39,823 nucleotides of DNA from Leucocoprinus leucothites. Its lineage: Eukaryota; Basidiomycota; Agaricomycetes; Agaricales; Agaricaceae. A program made the position numbers and the translations under genes. The stretch's first letter is position 1. Every line of letters begins with the position of its first letter. The notes under the pieces were generated by a model, which made no database searches, was not told the DNA's origin, and saw only the letters and a list, made by a program, of their open reading frames with translations. Below are positions 19,765 to 31,500 of this stretch, in pieces. Location of the stretch: contig JAACJO010000071.1 in NCBI GenBank assembly GCA_013368445.1, positions 1 through 39,823 on the forward strand, written 5' to 3'.

Positions 19765-22700
19765 CGGGTTTGGATTTGAGTTGTATGATAAGGTTTATTG
19801 ACAAGTGTGTGTTTATAGTTTATTGGGAATTGGAACGGAAACTGATTCGATGCACTACGTCTTCCCAGCGAGGGGATGTAAAGTATTAATATCTTAATCT
19901 CTAGAACACTACTCATCAAATTCACTCCTACTACTTGTATGCGAACTTGGATAGTAAATGAACGGTCCAGTAATTTTAAGTAACTGCGAGTTTTCTTCCA
20001 ACACCGGTGTGGAGCGGAGCAGTACAGGAGTTCAACACGACCCGTCCAGAAGCAATGAATACTTGGGTTCAAGCCGGCAAACTCACAGGCTCTCGGATTT
20101 CCCTCTCCTCTAGTCTCTGGTCCTTCCTCGTGCTGCTCGACATAACATCTCGTCGTCCGTTACTTAACAGAGAAATCGACCTGGGGTGCTGCGTTCTTCC
20201 AAATACTCTTTCTTCCTATTGTGCTTTTTATTATTTTCCCGCTAACCTCTTGGAGGATTGGAGAACGCTCAGTGGTTTATGTATCCCTCAGTCAAAAGAG
20301 GCTTTGTGTGTGTTTATTACCTTATCTTCCTATCTAGTTTGACCTGGTCTCGTCATCGACATATTGGGATACCGGTCGTCGGAACCAAAGGATATGCCTT
20401 CGAAACCTGGGAGCTTAGAGATAGCTGATAGAAGCTAGTCAGCACCGTCATTGTAAGCTCACCTGGTCGTCATTTTGGGGGTCTACTTTTTGGGAACGGA
20501 GCTTTGTGTAATTTGTGGACGCCTTCGAGATCCAGTGAGTACGTATGTTTACTTATCTGGTTCTAGATTTGTTTTTTATTAATGGGGCAGAGAAACTTGT
20601 TAATACTGGCCGTATCAGAATTCTTTGGTGGTGGCTTCCACCGTTTTGGCATAACGTTTTGGTTTATTTCATTTTTGCAGGACGTTGATATCAGACGTAT
20701 TGAGGATGTGAGATTTTTAGACTAAAAAGGTGAGCTTTGTCTAGAAAAGACTTGGTTTGATTTACGACTGATGCGTTTTTATGGTGCTCTGTGGACAACC
20801 TTTATGAACTGCGGAAGCTAGAGGAATGGTCGATGAATGGTTATCGTCCCAGGAGTCTATTATTGGGGTGGGTCTTGGAGTAAGTGGTGTGCGTCTTGAT
20901 TCAGTTTGAAGTGCCCGCGTCGCCAAGTTCTCTCTCAATGGCAAGCTCCAATTCTAGATGACTTTATCAAGTCACAAAAAAAGCCCTGGCGTTTGGGCCT
21001 TATCGTGATCTATGGCCGTCGATTAAAACGAGCTCGTCTTAAAAGAAATCCGACAAAATCTGAACTCATGGAATTTTGTGTATTGGGCTAGTGGAAGGCC
21101 CTTGCGAACTACGGAATTTTAGAATCCAGCTCAGATCGTAACTATCCCAAGTTTATGATTTTCGCTGGACACTTGTGGGGCCAGTTAAACTCTTTGTAGA
21201 GCGAGGTGAGCCGGTATCTAGCCTTCCGGTGTCCTCTTCGATTACTGAATTACCCCATAACAGCATAAATTTACGAGATTATAATCACTGGAACGGCCGG
21301 TACTACGGCGTAGGCAATGACGATGACCCAGACTAGTTGAGTACCAAGTACACCAGGCAATTAAAGAATCCTTACCCCCAATCCCTTTTTTTCAGTGACA
21401 TACCCTTGTCTTGTACGCCGTGTGGTCCTCTTTACGGTGACTACACTTCTACTAGAAGCGCCATAAAACGCTGAGCGAGGTATGCTCCGGGATCCTAGGC
21501 TATAGCATAGAGCCTTCCGCCTCACCATCGTGCTATTAATAGATGCCATCAACGCCACATCCACGGCGAAACTACCAGCGTTCCAACAAAGTACGATTGA
21601 CTGCGTGCATGGAAACTGGTTCCATTGAATACTGTTTCTCCGACGTAATCACCCGTGTAGCCCTGAGCCTCTTCACTGAGCTCTCTGACGAGGTTCTAGG
21701 TCCGCCACCGTTTGAATTGAAACGTTGTTACTAACCATTAACGGGACCTGGTATACCACCTGACCCAACATGTATCGCCGCTGTTCTATAGTGAGTACCT
21801 CGAAGAGTCTTTTTTTTCTTTTTTGAAACTCGCAGGCAGTCTCGGAGCGTTTCTTCTTTACGATGATTTGTGACTCAAGTATAGCGGACGATATTAAGGG
21901 AGCCACACACACGACCTAAACGATCACCAGCGGTCCCTCATTCATACAGCTCCTAGGCTTTACGTTCGACTTCCATGCAGCCGATCACTACCCTCGATCT
22001 TATAAGAGTGACGCCTATATCTCGACATTGTGGTTCTGGAAAAAATCGCAGGAGAAGAGAAGCGTTGCCCCGTCTGGTCGTAGTAGTGGATTTGGATTCG
22101 TCCGGACAAAGCATATCGCTGTTATACTATTTCCAGCGGCCGGTAAAATCGAGGAGTACAATGGAAGAGGCCTTTTAGATTAGGAGATTCTCGTGGGCAG
22201 TTCTTTGGGTAAGTTTGTTGATCCCTCCATGCTACTATAATTGCTACAACTGACATGGTGGTGGACGCTTTCTATTACAGTTGGATGCACCAATTATCCT
22301 CCTCTTGTGCATGTTTCAGACTCAGGCTAGTGCGCAAGATCTCTCCAGAGTTCTTTCAAGCTAGAATGTCATTACGTGCTGGAAGGCAGAGTACCGAAGT
22401 CTTGTCGGTGCTCAAATATTGCAATACCGTTATCAACGAAAATGACTAGATTAAATGCATCCTCAAATCAGGTTTAGCGAAAGCTGTCGTCTCCGCAAGA
22501 TGGGCATCAAGGTCCGTGTTTTTCTCTCGTTACCTCTTTCTTCTGGACGTTTCAGCGTTGCATGAGACCTACTAACCCAAGCCACAGCCCGGGAAACCTA
22601 GGGCCGAGATAAAGTACTTTATCCACACATGCAAGCTATGCCGCGCGAGAAGTTATGCCTTGGGTTTTTATGGAATGGCACAAATGACGTTGGTAGGTGG

Positions 22701-22847
22701 TCATTCGGGGATAGGTCTTGAAATGTACAACGTTACATTCAATGTACTGAATGTCACACGGGAATGTAACTCCAGTTTTACTGATAGCTCTTGGATCGAG
22801 CAACCTTTATTGAGCAAACATTTTGGATCTAGTGGTATGCAGTACTG
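19765..22847. other. 3.1 kb intergenic region
   Basis: No frame longer than about 110 codons occurs, and none shows a recognisable domain on either strand. I found no terminal repeats, tRNA or transposase motif. It separates the conserved left block from the accessory right block of the window. Confidence 0.45.
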
Positions 22848-22855
22848 TATAAAAG
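22848..22855 (+). promoter_or_regulatory. TATA box of PLP-enzyme gene 1
   Basis: TATAAAAG lies 56 bases upstream of the ATG at 22911. The paralogous gene has the identical eight bases at nearly the same spacing. Both genes also share a pyrimidine-rich leader (TTTCTCTGTT..CTAAGC) directly before the start, so the core promoter was copied with the gene. Confidence 0.6.
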
Positions 22856-22910
22856 GGTTGAAGATTTTGCGCCCTCATCCCAGAAATCCAGCTTTCTCTG
22901 TTTTCTAAGC

Positions 22911-24926
22911 ATGGGCAACATAATTTCATCTACCTCCACTATCTCAGTCGATCCTGGGAGAAGGCCTTCTATGCTCTCTCGTCTAATCAACACCAGTTCC
23001 ACCACGGACGGGCGTACAGATGAGACGCCGCAAGTCCGGGAGGTCAAAGCCCACTACAGCGACGAACCGAAGCCTACTACCCCGCCACCTGCTTACCCGC
23101 ATTCTCCAAATATTACTACTCATGCGCCGCATTCGGCGGCCCAGGATTTTGCAGATTTCCTTCAGAAATACCCCGGTCAGTACACCACCGTCACTCAGGG
23201 CTTCTGAAAACAACGTCTAATGCTTCGCTAGAGTACACGCTCACCGCTCCATTGGATAGTTTGCGCACAACCCAGTATACGAGGCTCGCACTTCAAGAAG
23301 ACACGTTTGTTGATTTTGCAGGCACTGGCTTGTACCCTGAGGCGCTGACGACCAGTCACACTGGATTTTTGAATGAGAATGTTCTGAGCAACACAGGTGC
23401 AATGAACGATAGGTAAGGCCGACTAGGCGACTATTGAACCCCGACACTTATTACCTACGAAGTTCCCAGCTTTCTAATCAATGTGCAGAAGAAGCACGCA
23501 AGACTGCCCTCAGGTTTTTCGGTGCTTCTGAGGATGAATACGACATTATTTTTACGCCTAATGGGACCGGAGGGTTGAAACTTGTCGGGGAAGCCTTTCC
23601 GTTTACGGCTGGTGATACTTTCGTGCTGAGTGCAGATTCACATGACAGTGTAGGTGCTCATATAGCTCTATTGCGTAAAACCTGCCCTCATTGACGTGTC
23701 TAGGTCAATGGCGTACGCCAATATGCGCTTGACAAAGGAGCTACGGTGGTGTACATTCCTACCCTCAGACAAGGTGGCCTTGACCCCGACACAGCCAGGG
23801 TGAGAGTCTCGAATCCTTCCGAAGCTCCCAGGGGCCTAACTTGACACCGTATTTAGGCGTTGCTAGCTCAGCATGCACCTAGGGGCAGCGGTACAAAGGC
23901 CCTCTTCATCCTCACTGTTCAGTCTAATGCCACAAACAGCAAGATGGACATCAGCCTCATCAAGTATGCTGCAGAACGTGGTTACAGCACTATGGTGGAC
24001 CCTGTTGCTCTCGTCCCGACCACTCCTTTCTCCATCTCGGACTCCGGCGCTGATGCAATGACGGTTTCATTCTCCAAGATGTTCGGATATTCGACTGGCC
24101 TTGGAGCACTCATTGCCAAGAAGACATTTTTGATGGAAGTTTTACAGCGTCCTTGGTTTGGAGGGGGAACTACCAATCTCGTTCAGGTGCCGGGCTCGAT
24201 TTTGATTCGAAGTACGAATCCTCATTATCGCTTTGAGGTGAGTGGTCAGCACAGCTCTCCTTCCTACCCTATTTTGACCAAATACAGGACGGGACTATCA
24301 ATTTCATTATGACAAAATGCATTACGCGAGGATTGAACCTCATTTCCTCGTATCAACCGTATACGGGTATTCGCATTTCAACCATTATTCATCACATGTG
24401 GGAGATTGTGCCTACGATTGTCCATGACTCTGGAAATCGGGGACGTGTTGCGGAAATTGTATCACGCCCCCCAAGTCCCCGAGTAACCGAGGTGGGCAAG
24501 TATGCAGAGACGGGCTCACTTACTGCTCTCCTCTTCTACGACGTGAGCCGCTCCAAAAACACAGTGAAGGCAGTCCTACTCACGTCGCCTTTATAGAATC
24601 AGAATAACCTCTCACCACTGTCATTCATCGAGTTTGCCGCAGTGAAAAGTAACATTGCTCTGCGCGTTGGTATGGCAGCCAATCCTGGTGGTGTCGTAGC
24701 TATGATGGGATTACAGAGAGAAATGGAGGAACTCGATCCTAATATTGGATCAAAGGAAGAATGGGAGAGACAACTTGGGCGGGAGCTCGGGGTAGTCCGC
24801 ATTAGTTGGGGTCTCATCAGCAACTTCCAGGACGTTTGGAATGTGCTGCAGTTCATTCGACTGATTGGGAATGAGCGGGCAAAAGACGCATTATGGGAGG
24901 AGTATTCCCGAGGCCGTTCTTCCTGA
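22911..24926 (+). CDS. Class-V PLP-dependent enzyme, molybdenum cofactor sulfurase-like, copy 1
   Basis: Seven exons (22911-23175, 23232-23412, 23463-23649, 23704-23799, 23857-24237, 24288-24542, 24597-24926) give 564 residues. Order: a Pro/Ser-rich leader; the TFVDFAGTGLYP motif seen at the N-terminus of MOCOS-type enzymes; FTPNGTGGLKLVGEAFPF; LSADSHDSVNGVRQYA (family His/Ser positions for PLP); the FVLTVQSN-type strand; MVDPVA with the PLP-contacting Asp; and VSFSKMFGYSTGLGALIA with the Schiff-base Lys. The C-terminal ALRVG..ANPGG segment aligns with the desulfurase loop RTGCFCNPGAC of MOCOS, but here has Met-Ala-Ala and no Cys. No MOSC domain follows. It is thus a desulfurase fold without a desulfurase Cys. 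EGT2-like C-S lyases and other class-V enzymes also lack that Cys, so a C-S lyase or related role is plausible. Reading frame intact. Confidence 0.85.
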
Positions 24927-25680
24927 ACACTCTGATTTTCTAGTTATCTCGACAACTTACTTACAATGATTCGAAAGTGTACTTTTACGATCTTGCAGAA
25001 TCAAACCTTGTCTCCAAGGTAAATGATTTTCATGAAGCCCGAAGCAGGATGATCAGCTACCATTCCTACCGGCCTTCAAGCTTCACCGACCGTACCCTCT
25101 CGAAGTGTGCAGCCTGTTCTCTTAGCGATAATAGGCTGGCTGCCGCAATCGGATCTCGGAAACTGCCGCTGATGGCGCATGGGCTAAGGTCGCTGGACAC
25201 CGAAGCCGCCCCCCCGAGTTCTAACCCCGATAGGACTCCGTCAACAATCTCTCTGGTCTCAAAGTGTTCTATCCCCCCCCCCCCGTCACTACTGACGTTT
25301 AAACCCTGGACGTTGACGTGGAACACTATACTGAAAAGCTCGTAATTGAACTCCCGACGACCTGTTCAAGTGTATTTCAACAGCAAACCGCGCACGTAAA
25401 GCAATATTCTGTTCTCCTCCTGCTTAGGCTACAATAGCCTGTAAGACTGCCCCGGGGAGGCCCCACGCTCATCTCTCGCAATGGTGTCCATGAATGGAAT
25501 GAGGAGACAATCTTCGACTCTGTCCCCGCCTTCTTCACCGCTTCACCGTTGGTATTCAGCACGCCATAAATTTATTTCATCGTGAAGCATGGTCCATATA
25601 TCCTATGAAACTCACGCACATCGTCTTGGAATGCCTCAGATTCAATGTACAGACCAAGCAGGCCAATTGGCATCTTTCTT
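24927..25680. other. Spacer inside the inverted pair, left half
   Basis: No intact gene. The frame at 24977-25345 and its antisense counterpart show no motif I can name. A run of twelve C lies at 25273-25284 and a run of seven or more C near 25209. The sequence is likely decayed. Confidence 0.45.
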
Positions 25681-25689
25681 TAACGTAAT

Positions 25690-25918
25690 CATGGTTCCTC
25701 TTTCCTCTTCCAAGTCCTCTTCTGCTGCCTTGAGATGCTCGCATTCACATTTAAGCTTCCACTCTCTCCCAGGCATCCTACCCGCCATCAACCCGCACAG
25801 TGAATTCGTCTTTTCCTTTCACGTCGACGACATATTTCGGGAAGGTTATCAGCTATGGAGCTGCGCTTTCGAAATAAGGAGAGGAAGCATGAGGCTGGTC
25901 AAAGGGCAGTGGTGGTAG
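25690..25918 (+). pseudogene. SPO7 relic (C-terminal signature only)
   Basis: The frame LPAINPHSEFVFSF..DDIFREGYQLWSCAFEIRR, then a lone WW before the stop at 25916, lines up with the intact SPO7 (PPATNPRGELIFSS..FREGYERYRAAFEKKRE, then WWW). The order and spacing of FREGY, the aromatic pair and the Lys/Arg tract are kept, and the nucleotide sequence is recognisably related. No membrane helices, no initiator context and no downstream Ser/Arg-rich tail are found nearby. It is therefore a decayed fragment of a duplicate, about 6 kb from the parent on the same strand. Confidence 0.62.
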
Positions 25919-26462
25919 ATGTTCAAGATGCGAGTCCTTTAGGGCTCCTCAACACCCTCCGTACCGTATATAAATCCAGAAATCCTGTCAATGCGTGAGG
26001 GAGTAGAATACAAGCTTGGGTGCAAGTGGGTTGGAGAGGACAGGGTCGATGAATAGTGCGACAGTTCGGCGTGGAACATGTTTAGTCGTAGTAGTGAAGT
26101 CGCCCTTTACTCAGGCTACGAGTGGCTACACCATACCTGTATTTCTTATTTGCCCCCCTGCGGGACACCCGTGGACACCTATTGCCCCTTTTGATCCTTG
26201 AGCAGATCATCTCCTGCAAAGTTAGAGGCCAAGGCCAGCTAATATCGCCACAAGCCGGTCAACAATAGCGCGTTGCGAAAAACGGCTCAGGGTGGTAAAA
26301 ACACGCTTGATGAAAGTATGTAGGAAGGAATATCTTGGACTCCCCCCGATCCTCAGCAAAAATGTAGTTGATACAAATGTTGATTTGACAAGACCATAAT
26401 AGTACAGTTACGATTTTCAACAAGTCATCGTAGTTAAGATAACCAATACATCGAAGTCATAC
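25919..26462. other. Spacer inside the inverted pair, right half
   Basis: No gene seen. This stretch contains the 3' flank of the minus-strand PLP-enzyme gene. The short frames carry no recognisable motif. Confidence 0.45.
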
Positions 26463-28491
26463 TCAACGGCGGTCTTTGCAATATTCCTCCCATAACTGAT
26501 CCTTTGCCTTCTCGGTCCCAATCAGGCGAATAAAATGCAATACGTTCCAAACGTCCTGGAAGTTACTGATAAGACCCCAGCTGATGCGGACTACACCGAG
26601 TTCCCGTCCGAGCTGTCTCTCGATTTCTTCCTTTGATCCAATATTAGGATCGAGCTCTTCCAACTCTTTCTGTATACCCATCATGGCGGCGACCCCACCA
26701 GAGTTGGCCGCTAGGCCAACGCGTAAAGCGATGTTAGTCTTCACTGCGACAAACTCAATGAATGACAGCGGTAAAAGGTTATTTTGATTCTACAACAGCG
26801 ACGTGAGTAGGGCTGACCACCACTACGATCTAAAAGCAACTCACATCATAGAAGAGGAGAGCAGTGATCGAACCCGTCTCGGCATACTTGCCAACCTCAG
26901 TTACTCGCGGACTCGGAGGGCGTGATACAATCTCTGCAACACGCCCCCTATTGCCAGAGTCATGGACAATCGTAGGCACGATCTCCCACATATAATGAAT
27001 AATGGTCGAGATGCGAATACCCGTATATGGTTGATAAGAGGAAAGGAAGTTCAATCCCTGCGTAATGCATCTCGTCATAATGTAGTTCATAGAACCATCC
27101 TGCAGGCATTTGGTCAAAACAAACTAGAAGCGAGAGCAGTACTAGTTACTTACCTCGAACTGACTATGAGGATCCTTGCTTCTGATCAAAATTGGGCCCG
27201 GTACTTGGACAAAATCACCACCTGCAAAGTATGGACGTTTCAAGATATCCCTCAAGAACGTCTTCTTGGCGATGAGTGCTCCAAGGCCGGTTGAATACCC
27301 GAACATCTTGGAGAATGAAACCGTCATGGCGTCAGCGCCCGACTCCGAGAGGGAGAAAGGGGCGGTCGGGACGAGAGCGACAGGGTCCACCATAGTACTG
27401 TAACCACGTTCTGCAGCATACTTGATCAGGCTGGTGTCCATCTTGCTGTTTGTGACATTAGACTGAACAGTGAGGACGAAGAGGGCCTTTACACCGCTGT
27501 GTTTGGGTGCATGCTTATCCAACAACACCTAAATTGCATCGTCAGGCCAAGGTGCTAGATACTTAGAAGCAGAGAGTATCACCCTCGCTGTGGCTGAGTC
27601 AAGGCCACCAAGCCTGGGGGAAGGAATGTAAACCACAGTAGCACCCTTGTCAAGCGCATATTGGCGCACACCGTTCACCTAGATGTGCTGGTAAGACCAA
27701 GTTTTATCCAATACGACTTAATCTATACTTACACTATCATGTGAATCTGCGCTCAGCACGTAGCTTCCACCAGGAGCAAACGGAAAGGCTTCGCCGACCA
27801 ATTTCAGCCCTGCAGTCCCGTTAGGCGTGAGAACGAGGCCATACTCATCCTCCGGGGCGCCGAAAAACTTGAGGGCAGTCCTGCGTGCTTCTTCCGTATA
27901 CCGAATCGAACGCTGGGCACTAGTCATGAGTGCAAGTGAGAATCATCTCATTAAATCGACAAATGCTATGGTCATACCTATGGCTCTTCCCGCCCATATT
28001 ACTGAGCAGATTTTCATTCAAAAACCTAGTGTGGGTGGTCGTTAGCATCTCAGGGTACAGCCCGGTGCTTGCGAAATCAACAAATGTGTCGCCTCGGTGC
28101 GCGAGCCTCGTATATTGGGTTGCACGTAAGGTATCCAATGGAGCAGTGAGCGCATACTCTAGAGAGGTATTAGACACTACTATCAAAACCAGTTGGCATT
28201 GTACTGACCAGGATACTTCTGGAGGAATTCCGCGAAACTCTGGGCTGCTGAATGTGGTTCATCATGGGTAAAATTAGGCGAATGCGGGTAGGCAACTGGC
28301 AGAACCGTAGGCTTCAGTTGATCGCCGTAGTAAGCTTTGTCTTCGCCAAGCAGGCGTAGAGTCTCAGTCGTACCCTTATCTGTGAGAGGGTTAAAGCCGA
28401 CTAGGCGAGAGAGCATAGAAAGCCTTCTCCTAGACTCGTAAGGAGGGGGGTCAACTGGTACAGGGGAAGCCGATGACGTTATGTTGCCCAT
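26463..28491 (-). CDS. Class-V PLP-dependent enzyme, molybdenum cofactor sulfurase-like, copy 2
   Basis: Mirror image of copy 1, with seven exons and introns in the same six positions and phases. Start at the ATG 28491 (MGNITSS, cf. MGNIISS in copy 1) and TGA at 26463. All family elements are kept: TFVDFASTGLYP, LTPNGTAGLKLVGE, LSADSHDSVNGVRQYA, MVDPVALVP, VSFSKMFGYSTGLG with the PLP Lys, and the cysteine-free ALRVGLAANSGG loop. I checked every exon by hand and found no stop or frameshift, so both copies look functional. Divergence is concentrated in the first 90 residues (Pro/Ser-rich, possibly disordered). The shared absence of the persulfide Cys means the change predates the duplication. 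Same cautions on function as for copy 1. Confidence 0.84.
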
Positions 28492-28549
28492 GCTTAGACA
28501 ACAGAGAAACAAGATTTCTTCGCAGGAGGGGGAACTCAAGAAGCTGTGT

Positions 28550-28557
28550 CTTTTATA
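28550..28557 (-). promoter_or_regulatory. TATA box of PLP-enzyme gene 2
   Basis: On the minus strand TATAAAAG lies about 58 bases upstream of the ATG at 28491. It matches the motif and spacing of the paralogue at 22848, which indicates that promoter architecture was retained after duplication. Confidence 0.6.
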
Positions 28558-31500
28558 TGAGCAGACGTTAGACCATGGACGGGATGGCTCGTCGGTTCTT
28601 GGTCGTTGTCAGCAGATGTTCAAATACGGACAGAATCTGCGTAATTCCATGGAAGCCCAAAAATAAAGGTGTAACCTCTCGGATAGGATAACCCGTATTC
28701 CCTGTGCGTGTGTGGGGTTGAAATCCGTTCTAGCGGTTTGGTGTTGTACTTATGTCACATGAGTCGGGTTTCATGCAATTTGAAAAGTCAAGGAGGCGAA
28801 GAGAGGAAACAGCAGAGCCAGGAAGTGGTGCTTGATGTCATTATCTCAGGGACAGTGACTTTTACTCATTTTGAAACGGCGCATCTGATCATTTTCGTGG
28901 CTAACGACATCGTCCCGGTATCAGTGTTATTGAGCCACGACATCCAAAAATAAAGGGAAGCCTAGATTTTCAGTATTTATTGAGCTGTAAAGGGGCTCTG
29001 CAGCAATATTTGGCACCGGCTGAAATTCAACCAGTCTCACACGAGGCGGTTTAATAAATAAAAAAACACCCTGCATCCTGTCAACTACTATTGTGGCTAT
29101 ATGAAAGGACAAACGAACTTCCAGGCTTACTGTCTCTTCCATTACACTTCCCGATTACTTATATTCTATTGGAGAAACTAGAAGCCTAGCAATTAAGCTC
29201 AGAATGGTACCACAGCCTGTCCAAAGACTCTAGATCTGCTAGCATGATTGGACGAGGTAATTTTCCTGGCGCAAAGAGCAGGTCAAGATTTTGGGCACCT
29301 CTCTGATGAGACCGAGGACTGGTATACGTAAACTTGTGTTGAGCAGGATGAATGTAATACGCCACAAGTGTTCGGTCGACCCAGAGATGGAGCGGATTGG
29401 CGGCTCGTTTGCAGTGAGATCCGGTGTGTGGAGCAATTGTTTCATTTCAGCTGTATCCCGTTTCCAGCAAGAGTACGTTCCGTTAGTGGGAAGTTTCATT
29501 ATGTGACCATACTCGAGTAGAGCCTCATCAAGTGGGCATTAGAGTGTGTCGCTACCAGCGCTAAGTGAGGTTCGGAGCGAGGGAGTAATTCAGTTTCGAT
29601 CCTGAAAATGCCCACTAGCGCCGGCAGTAGATACACTCTATTATCATTCCCTGCTTGATTATACGACAGCTTGGGAGCAGTGCTATTAGGAACAGTTATC
29701 GCAGGATGCGTCGACGTAAGTTGGACCAGATGTATCAAAACCGATTAACACCATTCTGAGAGTGGTTTCGGTAGACTGAATCGTTCGTACAGTCATGGAA
29801 GTAGCAGCGGCAGAGGCGTCAATCTAGAACCTTGTCTGACAGGGGTCATGCTCCACGGTAATTATTTACATCGATGAAAAGGTATCCATTGGCACGTCTA
29901 GAAGAGGTTCCATGCATGCAGTCTATGACGCCTGGTTGGAAATCTGGGATTTCGCGGTGTGAACCGGCAGGTACCTATCAGTAATACGGCGATTACACCT
30001 ACAATAGAGATCCGGACTTTGGACACACTTCAATCATTCTCGGTCGCTGTTACCTTTTCAAAATAATATGATACTTCCCCATGCGAGGTTAGTCGCTGCG
30101 TATGCTAAAAAAGACCTACGGACTCGGGATAGGACCCATGGGCACGGAACTCCAAGTTTGAAGCTGAGCGGTAGTCGATTTCTGGTTCCTCCAGAGGGTC
30201 CTGCCTCACTGAATCTTCAATGGTCCTTGTACGGCGAGTTGATAGTCCAGAGCTGGCACGCACGTATGGTAACCCTGTTATCCCGGAGCCTGCAGCCTCT
30301 CTTGTAGCAAGCCCACTTGCCAGTACCGGCTCCTGTACTGTAATCAGCGTTCATGCTCTGGGGACAGTAGCGTCAAGAGATAGAAACAGCAGAACGCAGC
30401 TTCCAATTTTTTGGGAGAAAGAAAAAACCGGTGAACTTACAGAGTACATCCTGATCTATGGAGAGGATCCTGATGGGTACCAAAATTCAAATCAGCGGGC
30501 ACTTCGACAGGGAGCTCCGGTCCTGGATGAGGGGCTTCGTAACGTAGCATTGAGTTTCAGTGTAATCCTCCCAAATTTGAATTCCAGAAATCTGCCAAAT
30601 GCCCCCGGGTCAAGACATCCTATCTTCTTGCCATCAATGACGCTAAAAAGCTTGCAATTGAAGATAAACTCCCAGAAGGTCAGCTGAAGCGCTTCCTTGC
30701 GACAAGCTGCGACAGTCGTGTTCTAATCCTGAGTGATATTCCCTCTGCCCAAACCTGTAGGTTGTGTTTGAGAGGTTTCGTACGCCATTCTTGGGGCATC
30801 ATACCAGTATTTTAAGCAGAGGCCGAAATCGTTGTTCAGAAGGGACCGAAGGATAACTCTGCCACACCAGAAAGACCACTTTTATTCCAGATCCGCCCTC
30901 GCTAGCAATCCTTCATTCCGCCATGTCCCTCGACAAGTAGATTCTTCAAGAATGCCCCCAGTTCGCTGATCTGCATACGGCGGGGTTATAACCCACCGAC
31001 AAGGGGACGATGAATACATTAGCTTCAGTCTTCGACGCAGTTAAGGTCTCCGCTTCTTCTTTCCAGCCTTCCTCTGCCTTTCCGAGACGCATATACCCAC
31101 AATCATCCTCTCCATCCAAATAACTGCCAGTCCCCACGGCAAACTCATTTCTTCGTGTCGTATTGACAATACCTTCCAAAGGGCTAGCATGGTGCTTTTG
31201 AGAAAGAACAAACAGAGTGTTTGAGATAGATCAAAGAGCAGAAGAGAATGAAGCTGAGGTGTACATAGGGACCACGATCGCCAGATTTTTCTGCATTACA
31301 CGCCGCCTTCGTTGCCGAATGGGAGAGAAGAGGCACAGAGTAGTGGAACTCTGCTTACACCTGGGTCTAGTAGACACTTGACTACACGCAGCAGAGGGGT
31401 CGATTCCCAGTGTCCCGTCAGCTGCATCACGAGAGGGGAGAGTTTCACACGACTAGGGTTTGTCCAATGTTAGAAGTGTTATTGTTGATCCACGCGCTTG

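Larger units (their letters stand above)
22911..28491. repeat. Inverted (tail-to-tail) duplication of a PLP-enzyme gene
   Basis: The two genes, 22911-24926 and 26463-28491 (minus), share all six intron positions, the TATA box and leader. Long blocks are identical at the protein level (for example IVHDSGNRGRVAEIVSRPPS and LGRELGVVRISWGLISNFQD) but show many silent differences. The 1.5 kb spacer holds no intact gene. The arms could pair as a palindrome or exchange by gene conversion. Confidence 0.8.

Noticed and set aside
25066..25326. 86-codon minus frame in the inverted-repeat spacer
   Set aside because: No motif, low-complexity Gly from the poly-C tract, and no splice partner.
31330..31425. 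Possible tRNA, because of a GGTCGATTCCC-like B box
   Set aside because: The T-arm does not pair over five bases and no A box or acceptor stem fits upstream.
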